From: Hofstenia miamia
Lineage: Eukaryota; Xenacoelomorpha; Acoela
Direction of reading: 5' to 3'
Assembly (NCBI GenBank): GCA_004352715.1
Contig: SCFE01000115.1
Coordinates: 648,557-712,556 of the forward strand
DNA length: 64,000 nt
A program made the translations under genes and the position numbers. Shown here one piece after another: positions 36,886-48,821 of the stretch (position 1 is the first letter of the stretch; every line of letters starts with the position of its first letter). Under the pieces are notes generated by a model that was not told the origin of the DNA, made no database searches, and worked only from the letters and a program-made list of their open reading frames with translations.

Positions 36886-38167
36886 AATACAAATACAACA
36901 CATATCAAGAAACAGTCAAAGTTCTTTGTTCCTTCCATGGGCTCAAAGCCTCATAAGCGCATAAACATTTGGTATGGAGAGAATATATATTTTATTAAAA
37001 ATTCGAAATGCTTAAAAAAATGTTTATATTTTAAAAAGCTTCAGCCACATATATACATTTTAATAGAAATTTTCAACATTGCATTAAGGTAGCTTGTAAG
37101 CAACGATGATCACATTTTATGAAAATTTTTCATTTTTGGAATTTTTACATTTCTAATTAATTCTTTTTGCTTACAACATTTCATAACCAGAATTTGTCAG
37201 AAAATGAAATATAAACAATTGCAAGTCAGAAATGATGTACTGTACCGTGCTACCATATAGGGTGTGATGTGTAAGCCAATCAATGGGATTTTCCACTAAC
37301 CTTTGCAAAAATGATTTATTGGACCTCTTGTTTAAATCATCGATTTAAAATTATTTTTTGCTAAAGTTTACTGAAATTTTACTGTATATTGCTGTGATAA
37401 GTAGTTAGAACTTAAGCTAAAGTCTTTTTAGATATCTCTGTAAATTTTAATTTTATGACTGTCATCCGTTTTTAATTATTTTGCGTAGCACCATTTTTGG
37501 AAATAAGTTCAGTAACCTAAAAAATACTAGAAGCTCTAAAAATATCATTTGAACACTGTATTTTTTTTGTCAAAAGATATGATTGAAAAACTAAAGCCTT
37601 AAAAAACTTAATTAGTTCTCATGAAAACGCAAACTTTTAACAAATATTCATGTAATTTGATATAGTATCAGTCTTCTGGTATAATGTTTAGGAGGATTGG
37701 GCTGAATTTAAATAAATTCATTCCCCACTTTACCTTAAATCATGCTCATGCCCAACGATATTAAAATTTGCTAATAGGCCTTGGAGAGTTTGTTGCACAT
37801 TTGGAAAACTGTCCTTTAAAATGTACGCTAGGTGGTTAAAGAAAATTGTAAATTATTGCTTCACAGTTGAAATCTGACAAAATTTTTGTTATGCAATGCA
37901 TTCCATATTTGATTACGATATAGTTGATTTCAGTTAAAAAATTAAGACGCATTATAAAACCCCGAAAATTTGCAGTAATAAAGAGTTTGATAATTTATTT
38001 AAAACAGATTTTTCCAAGCTCAATCAAAAGTATATTTATACTTGATTCACGCTCCGAAATTGGTAAGATTGTATTTCTAGTTTCTTGAATTGAAATATGT
38101 GGTTTTTAGCATGTGTCAGGACATTCTATGTTAAAAATTAAACCACAATTAAATCTTTGACGTTGTT
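36886..38167. other. No gene recognised; downstream of the GPCR
   Basis: AT-rich sequence containing the 3' flank and presumably the 3' UTR of the minus-strand GPCR that ends at 38168. Confidence 0.5.
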
Positions 38168-38591
38168 TTACTGAAAATCATTTATTTGATTTCTCTTAAG
38201 ATTAAGTCTGAGTTGATGCTCTCGCCATTCCAATTGTTTGCCTTTTATGCTTTGCGAGTGGGTTTTTGAGTATCTATCCGAATTGTCTCTTTGTGGGACG
38301 CATTGTCCGTTCCAGTAGAAGGACAGAAATCGAACTAGTCCGTTTTCAAAGTACAGTGAGTAAGCGGCCCTTCGAAATGTAGCATTGGTAAAGACATACA
38401 GAAAAGGATTTATCAAACTATTTGTGTAAACCAACCAAACAGAAAGATTGTACGTGAAGTCCCCTACACAGCTTGCACAAGGCCATTTAATGCTGGACAT
38501 AATTGAAAACGGAAGCCAACAAATCACAGCTGCTATAACAAGCGGCATCAATATATACGCAGTCTTTCTTTGTTTTGACATTGAGGGAACT
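38168..38591 (-). CDS. Muscarinic-like GPCR, last exon (TM6, TM7, C-tail)
   Basis: The exon encodes the end of the third intracellular loop (SKQRKTAYI), TM6 with CWLPF, an extracellular loop with CASC (cf. the C-x-x-C disulfide of muscarinic receptors), TM7 WLVYTNSLINPFLY with NPxxY, and helix 8 TNATFRRA, followed by a basic tail and a stop at 38168. The muscarinic TM7 motif W-x-x-Y-x-N-S-x-I-N-P is intact. Tyr6.51 and Asn6.52 of muscarinic receptors are Phe and Ser here, so ligand choice is uncertain. The exon begins after ACCGTTTAG at 38591, or AG at 38589. Neither acceptor is in phase with the previous visible exon, so a small exon is probably missing in between. Confidence 0.88.
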
Positions 38592-41299
38592 CTAAACGGT
38601 AAAAAAACATTAAATATTCACTTTTGCAGTCACAAAGATTTATAATTCAAACACAGCTAGAAATTTGAAAATGATTTTGTTACTCCCACTATGCAATTAA
38701 TATTCATGTTTCATTGCTTTGCTCGTAATTTTTTTTGTTGATTTCTCAAGTGCTTCCATATCAGGTGTGGTTGAGCAATGGATTTGAGCAAATACGATAT
38801 TCTATATCCAATATGTTCAATACGGATGGGGATTTGAGCTATAGTTTGCTGATTGTATCCCTTTACGATCGATGTATCGTATGAGATGAATTTAATATAA
38901 ATGCGAACTGGATAAAACACTATATGTAGAGAATAAATCATGACACCCAGTATCATATATATACAGATGGCCTATGTTCAGTTGCTGATACAGAAGAGCC
39001 CGGGCGCGCGCCCACCCGCCCCTTCTATAAATAAAAAAATTCTTTAAAATTGTGCAGTAAAAATTGCATTGAGACATTTTTAATTATTCAATTATGTACA
39101 TTTTGTTTTACCTCACCCTCCCCCTAAATATTTCTGTTCCATAAATCTGTAACGAAATAGGTCTATATTTTGAGACTATGTAAAATTATAAAAGAAAAAG
39201 GTCCTTGCAGTTTACGACATTGCATTCATGCTATGCTGCATTTTAGATGCATGCTCTTAAATAAATGCAAAACTGAATGATATTTTAACAAGTTGACTAC
39301 GTTCTGCTAGACAGAAGCACTACATAAAATGAAAAGAATTGTTTATATATGTAATTCCATTGTACATGAGCCTGTCTGCGAATTAGAATTATAATTGCAA
39401 GAGGTTTTTTAGGTAATTGATTTCATAAATTTTGCTTAGACAGCATCTTTGCCTTAACCTATAGGACTCGGGACATATTTAATTACTGTTCATTATAAAG
39501 GATATTGCATACATGTATGGCACAAAATCTTACTTGAAAAATGCTATGATAGGATTCTTTTCTGTTTTATCTGACTGAAGTCTTTTGCTTTCAATTTTCT
39601 AAAAACATTTTAAGTAATTTCTGTAAAGATTCAAGTTTTTATTAGGCCGCACTCCTACTTCAACCTTTGTATATTTAATGGCTCATTCCCTAAAAGTGCA
39701 AAGTTCTAAGCCACGAAATAGTAAAATAATTTATAATAACTAATAAATTTTCGATGACTAACTTATGGTGTTACATTTCAATTAAAATTAAGTCGCACAC
39801 TAAAAGAAGCAAATATTAAAATTTTCATTGAAATTTACTACTGCAACATACAGCCCTTGTCAGAATGGATGCCTTCTCTCTTTTCTCTTCACACTATGAA
39901 GATTATGAATGTATAGTTATGCTACTGTATAAATGCAATAACACTTAATAACTTGCAGCTATGATACCAGTGCAATTGCTTGATTTTAATATTCGCTTGA
40001 AATTTTTTTAAGTATTACATGTGTGTATAGAAGTTTTCAACGATTTTTTTGAAGTAGTCTTGAGTATCGTAGAGATCCATAGTTTTTCTGATACTTTCCC
40101 TCATTTTTTTGTCTTCGCTAGTTTTTCTTAATGTGATTAAGTTTGAAACTACGTGAATTTAAGAGGTAGAATTTTCACGCATTCCAATGTTAAAGAAATG
40201 CAAGAACTGAGCAAGTATAGGTAAAAGAACTGCATCCAGGAAAACATAAAACATTCTTCTTGTCAATACGAAGAAAGTTGGTTAGAGTGCTGAAGAGTAA
40301 TAGTAGACTCTTGAAATACTAATAGGCTTGGAATTGTCAGCTTTTTATGTATATACATACTTTTGTAGGCTTAATTTTATATATTACTAATAGTTACGAA
40401 CTTTTTTGGTTTCCATCCATTCTACACGGGTGATTTAAAATTGTGATTGTTATTTTTTGTTGATTTCTGTTAGACTATTAGCTTCCCCCATGCGCACAAA
40501 ATATAACCTTAATAAATTGTAAAAATATGAAAAATAGGCATTTGTGATTTAACTTAAGTAATTCAACGGTCTTGAATTAGTTGTATTTGGTTAGCCTTTG
40601 GCTTCACTTCGCTGATCAGACTCAACACAGATCAGCGCTCTGCCTGACAGGGGTTGCCAGAGAATTTTGATAAATCTTAGTAATCAATTCTAGAGTTTAA
40701 GTTCGGGACCTAGATCATGGTTTTACCCACTGCTCAGTCGATCGACTGCGACAGTAACTCCGGCTTTTTAGGAAATACCGTGAAAGATTTTGAAAAAGGA
40801 CGGTTTTTTCTGAATAAAGTCAATGTGGTAATTCAATTGAGCTTTGCAAAGTTTTGTGAGCTCTAATTTTCGGTATCAGAGAAATATTTGACTAGATATG
40901 TTACACGAAAAACAACTTTCATAACAATATGAGTTGTATCTACTCTTGTGGTGCTCGTTTCCTATGTAAAGTTCCAGGAGCAATAGATTCTTACATCTCT
41001 GTTAATAAGTTAGTTTGATCCAAAACATCAAGCTTACAAGAAGAGTTTCATTTTTTCAAGGTAATACCTCTTCAAAAATGACCTTGAAATATATGAGATA
41101 CCACTTCTTAATGATGAAAAATCAAGAGTTTCTGATTTTAACCTCATAGAAATAAAAAATGTGACTTGTAGGCCTGCCGCCAGGAAGAAAATTATTCATT
41201 TTTTGAGAAGTTTATCTTTTCCTAAACAAATGCACAATGCTATAAAGAACTATGGATATCAACAAAGCAGTGATAACATAGATTACTTTTTTAATCTAG

Positions 41300-41890
41300 T
41301 TTCATCATTCCTTTTAATTTGCTTAGTTTATTCCAGTTTTTGTGCACATCTTTTTACATTTCGGATTGTTTATGCTATGTGCCTACATTGTATGGGAACT
41401 TCCTAAGTGGCCATTGTAATTTAGAGGTGTCAGGAGGTGTCCAGTCGAAACTGCTCTCTGCCAACGTTGGAGTTCCCCCAAGGAACGATAAACAGTCTTA
41501 CCTGCTTCATTTAATTCGTGGACGATACGTACGATTCTTCAGAAATCGGTGATGCTATTTCTGTAAGGATATCTTCTGACTGCATACGCCATATGATGTC
41601 GCTCCAGGTGCAATGAATAAGCTGAGAAGTTCTTTGCAATGAACTTGCACTTAAATTAATAGGAGAAGACAGAAGTAGAAGTAGTGATCAATTTTGGCAA
41701 AATTTTTGTTTCTCCAATTCTTCGCATTGAAAAAAAACGCAGGTGAGAAACCTAAGAATCGCTGTTGATGACAAACTAACTTTTTTGAATCACCTACGCT
41801 GAAATGCAGAGAAACGCTGGTTTTACATAGTATTTGTGCCAATTCGGCAGATCATCAGAGATGCTTTTCTGAAACTCTATGGAAAATTGA
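41300..41890 (+). pseudogene. Decayed LINE (non-LTR) reverse transcriptase fragment
   Basis: Read across one frameshift in a C run at about 41475, the plus strand gives SANVGVP-QGTINSLTCFI, a stop, FVDDTYDSSEIGDAISV, and later LRIAVDDKLTFLNHLR and IRQIIRDAF. These correspond to the RT block GVPQGS-L-P--F, the YVDD box, and the post-RT LGV-ID--L-W--H segment of CR1/Jockey-type LINEs. It lies antisense in a GPCR intron and cannot be active. Confidence 0.7.
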
Positions 41891-41928
41891 AAAAGAAGAT
41901 AAAGTAGGCCTCTGCTAGATGATACTTT

Positions 41929-42275
41929 TAGGCTTGAGTCGAGTTTGAACCCTAACTAGAGAGTTTGAGTCGAGTTAAAAATATATTTAGACCTATTTTT
42001 CTCCTTCGATATAACTAGATATATTGTCCTACCCTATATAAATGTACGACACGACAGAAATGCCACATGTTAAACTAGATTACAAAAATCAAGTCTGATG
42101 GCTGACAATTTAAGAAAATAGTTAAGCGTAGATTCATTTTTCGACATTACATAAATAATTGAACAAAAATTGATCCCATTTAAGCTAATATCAAGTTCGT
42201 TTTGAGTACTCGAAATGTTCAGTTGAGATTTTGACCTCGAGTCGAGTTCGAGAACTCTCAGAGATAAGGTAGAGA
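41929..42275. repeat. Possible hAT-like element with GAGTCGAGTT repeats
   Basis: GAGTCGAGTT occurs at 41936, 41967 and 42239, with related TTGAGTACTCGAA and GAGTTCGAGAACTC nearby. Clustered short repeats near both ends of a 350-bp unit are typical of hAT MITEs, but I could not define matching ends. Confidence 0.35.
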
Positions 42276-43115
42276 CCATGGTTTGTATTCTATCTTGGCC
42301 GAAACAACTCCGTATGTCTCGCATCACCTGCGCTTTAGAGATAACTAGGATTTATGGTCGTTTAAAATACAAGTTTTATTGCATTTCATCATGTTCACTA
42401 ATATTTGGAATCACTGAATTAAAAAATTTCTTAGTAAAATATGTCTTTAATAATAATTGGCAGATGGGACAGTCTTTTTTTAGGACGCTGATCTTAATAA
42501 TCAAATTTTCACTTAGTAATTCCATTTTGCATTTATTGCAAAACAATGTGTATTAAGTTAAAGGGATGTGTTAAGAACAGTAATACAATAGATTTTGCAT
42601 AACTTAAAAATGGACACAATTTATTTTCTTACCAAATCAGGTAAATCTTCCGACTCTCACAGAATTTTTCAAAAAAACTGTTACATGAAGCTGCAGCAAT
42701 GTTTTAAGCAATTTTCCAAGCCTCCCCTTAGAGCAATATAATCAATTTACACGCAACTTACTGAACTGCGTCATGACTATGTTTTTGTGGAACCATTAAG
42801 TCTTATGGGGTTTTATTGATCTCTTGGACTAACATGCGTATGTGACAATGAATGAAGAAAATATGATCACCGATTTCAGAATATTACTAATATTTTTGCC
42901 TAGAAATTTCATGGGAATAGCATGGAAAAGAACTGGAGCCCAATCCAATGGGAGTATGTAGATCTGGGAATCATTAGAATTCACAAATAATTAATATTTT
43001 ACGGAAACATAAGATATGCTGAAAATTGGGGGAGCCATCCATTCTAGGCATGATTGTATATTACCGAAATACTTTTAAATTAAGCATGATTATGTAAAAA
43101 TAATAGATGTCTTAC

Positions 43116-44057
43116 ATTTCTACTAGGACTGTCTCCTTTGAACTTAAAGTTTGTCCTTTGTTGGAAATTTGACATTTGAAATGATGACTGGGTTTTACTT
43201 TTAACACTTCTTAAAGTATGAGCAGATTTAACTGGCAATGAGTATTTTCTTCCTTTTTTAAATGTTTGGATTGCATCGCCTTCGCTAACACCTTTTCTTC
43301 TGTTTAAACGCTTGTTGCGGGCTTCCATCTTCAATTGCGCAAAAGAGGAATTGCTATTTTCTGATAAATAAGTGTCTCTTCTCGTGTTTTGATTTTCTAC
43401 AAGTTCCTCTTGGATTACTTCACTTACATCACTATACTGATTATTGGTATTGTGATCGATGGACACTTCGGACGAGTGATCTATGTGGTGAAGATTTAAC
43501 TCCGAAAACCATCTCAAATCATTATAAATATTAACTTGTCTAACATATGAATCTAACATGACAAGATTTTCTTCCATTTCCTCACTAGAAAACAAATTCG
43601 AACTGTTTTGATTGGAAGAAAGATTTTGCTGTTTTTGATCTGTTCTATAGTTCTGCTTCAAATTATAATTAGAAGTTTGCAGATCGCTGCTTAAGGAATC
43701 TTTAGTGGGTCCAGCATCATCCTGGTCATTATTTAAGCTGAATACCACTGAAATAGTTGGCGATGCCGGATTACCAAAATCCTGAATTTGCTCTTCTTGC
43801 TCTGGAATCAGTGGGTGGAGTGTCAACTTGCTGTTGGAAGTCTGATTTATTCTGAATTGTTTTCTACTGCTTGAAAGATTTCTGAATAATTCATCGTTTC
43901 TCATTGTGGAATCATCTTGACTGTGTATGCTTTTATAACTTTGAAAACACTTCCCGCTTTCGAATTGAGCTTTCTGTGATCGAAGCTTATTTGCAGAAAA
44001 TATGCGCTCTTTCATGTATTCATAGGATGTCCCTCTGAGCAAATTCTGCTTCATTAC
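43116..44057 (-). CDS. Muscarinic-like GPCR, large third-intracellular-loop exon
   Basis: 314 codons, phase 0 at both ends: acceptor TATTTTTAG|GTAATG at 44057 and donor AGAAAT|GTAAGA at 43116. The product is hydrophilic, rich in Ser, Asn and Gln, without membrane segments (for example SFQMSNFQQRTNFKFKG near its end). This is what the long, poorly conserved loop 3 of muscarinic and other aminergic receptors looks like. Its position between the TM5 side and the TM6 exon, and the phase-0 match with the exon ending at 45146, place it in the receptor. Function would be scaffold, kinase and arrestin contacts (family knowledge). Confidence 0.82.
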
Positions 44058-44406
44058 CTAAAAATACAAATTATTATTGTTATAAATAAATTGCATGGTT
44101 GAACGTGCAGAAAGTACAGTAATTCAAAAACTAGAACCCTTTTTTCATTGGTTAAGATCATTAAAATGTAGTCCAAAAGTCCAATTTTACCGTCATGGAT
44201 TACTCGATTTTTATAGCTTGGATTCGCTACTTCGCAATACTGAAAATTTTCTTGCAGCCAAGCCAACGTGAAAAATTGATTTGATTATTTTAAATATTTC
44301 TATCCGTATATAGTGCATCAATTTAACTTGAATTCCCACGATTCCATTGCAATTAAAAACTGCTAACAGCTTATATCCCTATATAGTACTACTAGTCCTT
44401 AAAATC

Positions 44407-44814
44407 CAGGCTTGTCGTGGGACAGTTTTTTTCTGTACCATTCCCATCCACATATGACTTGTCCCATTCCATCCCACGTCCAACGACAACCAATATTAAA
44501 ATTATAGCACTTTATCTTAATTTTATAAAGATTGGAAACATATAAATGTGAATTTCTCAAAATATTGTTTTAGGGTGATAAGACCATTTGATACAAATGT
44601 GCTGAAATGTTTTAAGAAAAAATGTTGAAAAACAATGAAAAAGCAGGTGCTTAAAACATTGTTTCAAACGTGTTTATGCATTGCCTGCTTTTTTCCAGAG
44701 CTGTTAAACATACATTCAGAAAGAACATTTCGGCAAAATTTTGTCCCACGACTGGTCTCATGGGAAGAGTGGGACAGCTTTCCTTGTCCCATCTCACGTC
44801 CCACAACAAACCTA
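44407..44814. mobile_element. 408-bp hAT-like MITE in a GPCR intron
   Basis: The left end CAGGCTTGTCGTGGGAC and the reverse complement of the right end, TAGGTTTGTTGTGGGAC, are inverted repeats (14 of 17). Flanks TTAAAATC and CAAAAATC agree at 6 of 8 positions. GGGAC/GTCCC words recur near both ends. A plus-strand open frame at 44635-44868 overlaps the element and is not a gene. Confidence 0.7.
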
Positions 44815-45145
44815 CAAAAATCAATTGTAATAAATAAATGCATTCAAGTCTGGATTATAATTGATTGAGTAACTCATGATTACCGCGATATATAAAAAAT
44901 AATGAAATTGTACATTTCTTACCATCTGTAAAGCAAACTTGATTTTTTTAAACTACAGTATGGATTTTCAAAGTTATATTTACAGTAGTTTGCTAGTCTA
45001 CCTTCCTCAATTCATAATTTTAATTCTAGTCTGTTGCCAGGAAAATACATCTACTAGTTTATACATTAAAATATGGCAGTTCAATTCTCTTTGTATACTG
45101 AATGATAAGCTAAACATATTTAAATATATCATTTGATAGATGTAC

Positions 45146-45419
45146 CTTTACAAAATGGAACCTGTCGTCACTTTTATGCATTTGCAGCGACACTGTTCGA
45201 CGAAGTTCGCCAGAGATCGACTTGGTCAGACGTTCCATTTCGCTTGGCTTAATTTCAGTTGTGACAATTCCTGTTAAACGGTCATAGTCTAATTTTTGTG
45301 ACTTCACGACCTTCTGCACAAATTGATTTTCGTTATCGGCGAATATTGCGCTTTGATATGCACCACTTGCAGTTTTACTCGGAAGTTCACTGGATACGTA
45401 TACGTCAAATGATTTATCC
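45146..45419 (-). CDS. Muscarinic-like GPCR, third-intracellular-loop exon
   Basis: Starts with one base completing the arginine codon left by the TM5 exon (AG|G) after acceptor ATTACTTAG, and ends GTAAAG|GTACAT in phase 0. It encodes 91 codons of hydrophilic loop, including KLDYDRLTGIVTTEIKPSEM and LRRTVSLQMH. RRTVS is a good basophilic-kinase (PKA-type) site, a candidate phosphorylation point. Both junctions match their neighbours in phase, which is the main evidence. Confidence 0.78.
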
Positions 45420-45762
45420 CTAAGTAATTCTTAACACGAAATTTTCACCGAAATTTGGGTTAAATATTGAATTTACTACAAGCCTGTGAATTGGCGATGT
45501 TGGACTCGAATAGATGAATATTATACAAGACAGATACAGAAATTGCTTAGTCGAAATCTAAGATATATGAAAATGCTCCCTCCTCGCAAAAACTATCTGG
45601 CAAATAAATATCAAAGTCACAAGATGAGGGGCCCAGCTTTGAATAAGAAGACTTGCATTTTGTAATGAACATTTAGGGGAACCCTCTGATACGAAAAGAC
45701 ATTCGTAGTTTCAAAGAAATATTTAAAATACTACAAAAATGAAATAGTGAAAAGTAGAGTAC

Positions 45763-46015
45763 CTTTCTGTGGAATAGAAATTTAATCCGAGATTTTCAGA
45801 GTCGGATTCGTCATATATTGACTCACTGTGATTATGACTGCTACTCATTTGTTTATACATTACTTTAGCATCGTTAGCTTTTCTAAGTGTCTTGGTGATG
45901 CCGTAGAAAACAAGTGAGTAAAGAACTATTAATGAAAGTAATGGTATCCAAGACATTAGGCAATTTACTGAAATCACCATCCACTGGCTTGATGCCCACT
46001 TCTCTTCACATTTAT
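45763..46015 (-). CDS. Muscarinic-like GPCR, exon with ECL2 and TM5
   Basis: The first two bases (AT) complete the Asp codon begun at 50052. The exon encodes a short ECL2 with a cysteine (DKCEEKW) able to pair with the Cys at the top of TM3, then TM5 WIPLLSLIVLYSLVFYGI with the conserved Pro5.50 and Tyr5.58. It enters loop 3 with a Ser/Asp/Glu-rich stretch and ends ACAGAAAG|GTACTC, phase 2. Its first 35 bases and upstream intron are repeated at 47651-48821. Confidence 0.9.
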
Positions 46016-48821
46016 CTAATAAACTTTAAATTAGTATATTGAAAACTTAATTCATGTAAATGCATCTCCTTGCTATTCATATGCATAGGTTGATATATAC
46101 TCGACTTTGGGATAAGTTATAGCAATGAGATAAACTTATATATTCACCTTGCCCCTTAGGGATTATAAGGCTATTTAGCACAATCAACTCATTCAGCATT
46201 CTCACATGCTACATTGTGATCAGATGAAAAAGCTAATTTGTCTGTCAGAGAAATTCTTTTTAGTGATCATGTTGCGCTATTCATTATGGGGTGGCACATT
46301 CCGAACATTGAACTTAAGGTTTTCGAAAAATTATTAATATTGGAAATCTATCGGGGACACCTCTCCCCTCTCTATTACGTGACACTAATATTTCTCATTA
46401 AAAATTTACAGGATCCTGAGACAAGGGAATTCTTATTCCATGTAATGGGAAAGTTCTTTAAAAATTTCATTGTCCAAAGACACCTTGGATATTTTAGTTG
46501 TGTTTGCGCAATAATAGATTACTTAAGCTTATTGAACAGTAGCATAGCATAGATGTGAAGGAGTATTGTGGCTGTTTGAATATTGTCTAGATTTTAAGCC
46601 TGTGTAATCATAATAGAAACGAAAACTTTGAGATTTTCCAGTGCGATTGTTCATGTTAGCTATTTTATTGCAATAGGTTCTGCTAATCAATTTGCTGCTT
46701 TCATTTTTTTATTTACACTGATAAATGGTTTATTTGTAACCATTCTTTAGATTTTGAATTATCTACATTAAATATAATTAAATTTATTATTGTTGAGAAA
46801 GAAAAAATCGTATTGCTATTCCTTCAATCTTGTTCGTTTTTTATTAATATAGGCTTATATATATATATATATATATATATCCCGATATATATATATATAT
46901 ATATATTTTTTAAATAGTCAATATGCTGAACTGATAACTTGCTTTTTAGCATTGCAGAATGCTATAACATATCCTTTACGTAGTAATATAGCATAAGAAA
47001 TGACACCGATAATCTATATTCACTTTATTTCATATTCATATTCATTCGATACAATTTGCGTTGAAAGAAAAAAAGAATTTTAATCGTGTTTGAGTATTAA
47101 TTAAATTTACATATATCTAAATTGATAATACAACTAGGTCAAATTAAAGCTTGTATTTCAATTTTAAGCCTAAANTAATATTTCTCATTAAAAATTTACA
47201 GGATCCTGAGACAAGGGAATTCTTATTCCATGTAATGGGAAAGTTCTTTAAAAATTTCATTGTCCAAAGACACCTTGGATATTTTAGTTGTGTTTGCGCA
47301 ATAATAGATTACTTAAGCTTATTGAACAGTAGCATAGCATAGATGTGAAGGAGTATTGTGGCTGTTTGAATATTGTCTAGATTTTAAGCCTGTGTAATCA
47401 TAATAGAAACGAAAACTTTGAGATTTTCCAGTGCGATTGTTCATGTTAGCTATTTTATTGCAATAGGTTCTGCTAATCAATTTGCTGCTTTCATTTTTTT
47501 ATTTACACTGATAAATGGTTTATTTGTAACCATTCTTTAGATTTTGAATTATCTACATTAAATATAATTAAATTTATTATTGTTGAGAAAGAAAAAATCG
47601 TATTGCTATTCCTTCAATCTTGTTCGTTTTTTATTAATATAGGCTTATANCCACTGGCTTGATGCCCACTTCTCTTCACATTTATCTAATAAACTTTAAA
47701 TTAGTATATTGAAAACTTAATTCATGTAAATGCATCTCCTTGCTATTCATATGCATAGGTTGATATATACTCGACTTTAGGATAAGTTATAGCAATGAGA
47801 TAGACTTATATATATTCACCTTGCCCCTTAGGGATATTAAGGCTATTTAGCACAATCAACTCATTCAGCATTCTCACATGCTACATTGTGATCAGATGAA
47901 AAAGCTAATTTGTCTGTCAGAGAAATTCTTTTTAGTGATCATGTTGCGCTATTCATTATGGGGTGACACACTCCGAACATTGAACTTAGGGTTTTAGAAA
48001 AATTATTAATATTGGAAATATAGAGGGGACACCTCTCCCCTCTCTATTACGTGACACTAATATTTCTCACAAAAAATTTAGGGATCCTGAGATAAGGGAA
48101 TTCCTATTCCTTGTAATGGGAAAGTTCTTTAAAAATTTCATTGTCCAAAGAAACTGATCAGACTCCTTGGATATTTTAGTTGTGTTTGCGCAATAATAGA
48201 TTACTTAAGCTTATTGAACAGTAGCATAGCATAGATGTGAAGGGGTATTGTGGCTGTTTGAATATTGTCTAGATTTTAAGCCTGTGTAATCATAATAGAA
48301 ACGAAAACTTTGAGATTTTCCAGTGCGATTGTTCATGTTAGCTATTTTATTGCAATAGGTTCTGCTAATCAATTTGCTGCTTTCATTTTTTTATTTACAC
48401 TGATAAATGGTTTATTTGTAACCATTCTTTAGATTTTGAATTATCTACATTAAATATAATTAAATTTATTATTGTTGAGAAAGAAAAAATCGTATTGCTA
48501 TTCCTTCAATCTTGTTCGTTTTTTATTAATATAGGCTTATATATATATATATATTTTTTAAATAGTCAATATGCTGAACTGATAACTTGCTTTTTAGCAT
48601 TGCAGAATGCTATAACATATCCTTTACGTAGTAATATAGCATAAAAAATGACACCGATAATCTATATTCACTTTATTTCATATTCATATTCATTCGATAC
48701 AATTTGCGTTGAAAGAAAAAAAGAATTTTAATCGTGTTTGAGTATTAATTAAATTTACATATATCTAAATTGATAATACAACTAGGTCAACTTAAAGCTT
48801 GTATTTCAATTTTAAGCCTAA
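45981..48821. repeat. Diverged duplication of a GPCR exon edge and intron
   Basis: 45981-47174 reappears at 47651-48821 with scattered substitutions and small indels (for example an extra GAAACTGATCAGACTCC-type stretch near 48149). In addition 46386-46859 is repeated at 47176-47649 between two single-N joins. The diverged copy looks allelic; the other looks like an unmerged contig. Only the first 35 bases of the exon are duplicated, so no second TM5 is encoded. Confidence 0.85.
46858..46905. repeat. (TA)n microsatellite
   Basis: Two TA runs separated by CCCGA. The diverged copy at 48539-48555 has only one short run. Confidence 0.95.

Larger units (their letters stand above)
38592..43115 (-). 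other. Intron(s) of the GPCR between loop-3 and TM6 exons
   Basis: 4.5 kb containing a GC patch (38999-39023), a decayed LINE RT on the plus strand and a GAGTCGAG-rich repeat. A phase mismatch predicts at least one unseen small exon here. Confidence 0.6.

Noticed and set aside
44054-44266. Minus-strand ORF directly upstream of the large GPCR loop exon
   Set aside because: It crosses the acceptor of that exon and has no in-phase link to the upstream exon; it is intron.
46238-47342. Repeated ORF ending LSLLNSSIA found two to three times
   Set aside because: It lies in the duplicated GPCR intron, antisense, with no recognisable content; the repetition is due to the assembly duplication.
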